Part shown: in pieces, positions 31,277-31,459 of the stretch
Numbering within the stretch: the stretch's first letter is position 1
How the letters are laid out: every line of letters begins with the position of its first letter
Assembly (NCBI GenBank): GCA_002420145.1
Contig: DIHL01000054.1
Location: 1 to 31,459 of the forward strand
From: Bacteroidetes bacterium UBA5697
GTDB taxonomy: Bacteria > Bacteroidota > Bacteroidia > B-17B0 > Aurantibacillaceae
Direction of reading: 5' to 3'
Length of the DNA stretch: 31,459 nucleotides
Translations under genes and position numbers: made by a program
Notes under the pieces: model-generated
What the model saw: the letters and a program-made list of their open reading frames with translations, nothing else
Told to the model about the DNA's origin: nothing
The model's database searches: none

Positions 31277-31459
31277 CTAACTAAAACTATAATCTGTCAT
31301 AACACGCATACCAAGTATGCCTGTCTTGAAAGTATACGTTATTTTATATCCACCTTTTATGTTTTCTTCGCTTAAAAAAACTCTAATACCATAATAATTT
31401 TCATATGCATTATTTTGTAAAGTAATTTCAGTACTATTTTGATTATATGTTCTATATCC
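31277..31459 (-). CDS. C-terminal end of a gene running off the window
   Basis: Open frame of 60 codons from the right edge to a TAG at 31277-31279. It reads in part YNQNSTEITLQNNAYENYYG, and ends TGILGMRVMTDYSFS. Alternating polar/hydrophobic strands are consistent with a beta-rich protein, possibly secreted or outer-membrane. The family cannot be judged from this fragment. The 113 bp between it and the U32 start show no clear terminator. Confidence 0.55.
   Translation of the reverse strand, partial: GYRTYNQNSTEITLQNNAYENYYGIRVFLSEENIKGGYKITYTFKTGILGMRVMTDYSFS

Noticed and set aside
1..31459. CRISPR array, tRNA, rRNA, prophage or transposase genes
   Set aside because: None seen: no regularly spaced identical repeats, no tRNA cloverleaf outside tmRNA, and no transposase or integrase reading frame.

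Overview
The window is chromosomal DNA of a low-GC member of the Bacteroidota, probably a Flavobacteriales-like lineage, though the family cannot be fixed from this sequence. The evidence is: two secreted proteins with C-terminal type IX secretion (T9SS) sorting domains; typical Bacteroidota protein families (DUF983, YHYH, MbnP, small CspA, U32, TPM); a tmRNA whose tag reads GEENSYAMAA; TAnnTTTG promoter -7 boxes upstream of many genes; and weak Shine-Dalgarno signals. There is no plasmid, prophage, rRNA, tRNA or CRISPR signature. It looks like a core or housekeeping neighbourhood sprinkled with short dispersed palindromic repeats.

Layout. 1-5.3 kb: a nucleoid-associated protein (-) diverges from a tail-specific protease (+), followed by a CstB-like persulfide dioxygenase/rhodanese fusion and a DUF983 protein. 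5.3-7.1 kb (-): an RhlE-like DEAD-box helicase followed by two almost identical cold-shock genes. 7.2-10.4 kb (+): a TPM-domain membrane protein and a large GT-C-like membrane protein with a C-terminal carbohydrate-binding-like domain. 10.4-13.8 kb: a DbpA-like helicase (-) and an RhlE-like helicase (+) diverge around a composite repeat, followed by a LOG-family protein. 13.8-17.0 kb (-): MbnP, MbnH-like di-haem peroxidase and a YHYH protein, a likely copper/redox gene set. 17.2-22.2 kb: small coiled-coil and hypothetical proteins, a Tat-signal pirin, a secreted rhodanese-like protein, and a repeat-rich stretch beside a small gene that carries repeat boxes in its reading frame. 22.3-22.7 kb (-): tmRNA. 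22.8-25.8 kb: a secreted hypothetical protein, a Lys1/LKR-like dehydrogenase, an FtsB/DivIC protein and a YafK-type L,D-transpeptidase-fold protein. 25.9-26.3 kb: a GIY-YIG nuclease gene closely bracketed by inverted copies of a short palindrome. 26.4-31.5 kb: a GNAT and a membrane protein in one operon, a T9SS-exported endonuclease I, a U32 protein, and the 3' end of one more gene.

The most unusual signal is the repeat system. A 27-nt imperfect palindrome occurs twice in inverted orientation, directly flanking the GIY-YIG nuclease gene (25936-26334). The flank copies differ at two positions that compensate each other in the hairpin. A third copy at 11791-11838 is identical to the upstream flank copy except that exactly 21 bp have been inserted in it. 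That 21-bp box recurs at 20452-20472, again right after GAGCG, and a diverged relative lies at 21685-21705. This resembles the REP/RAYT arrangement, but with a GIY-YIG nuclease in place of the transposase. Mobility is an inference from one window.
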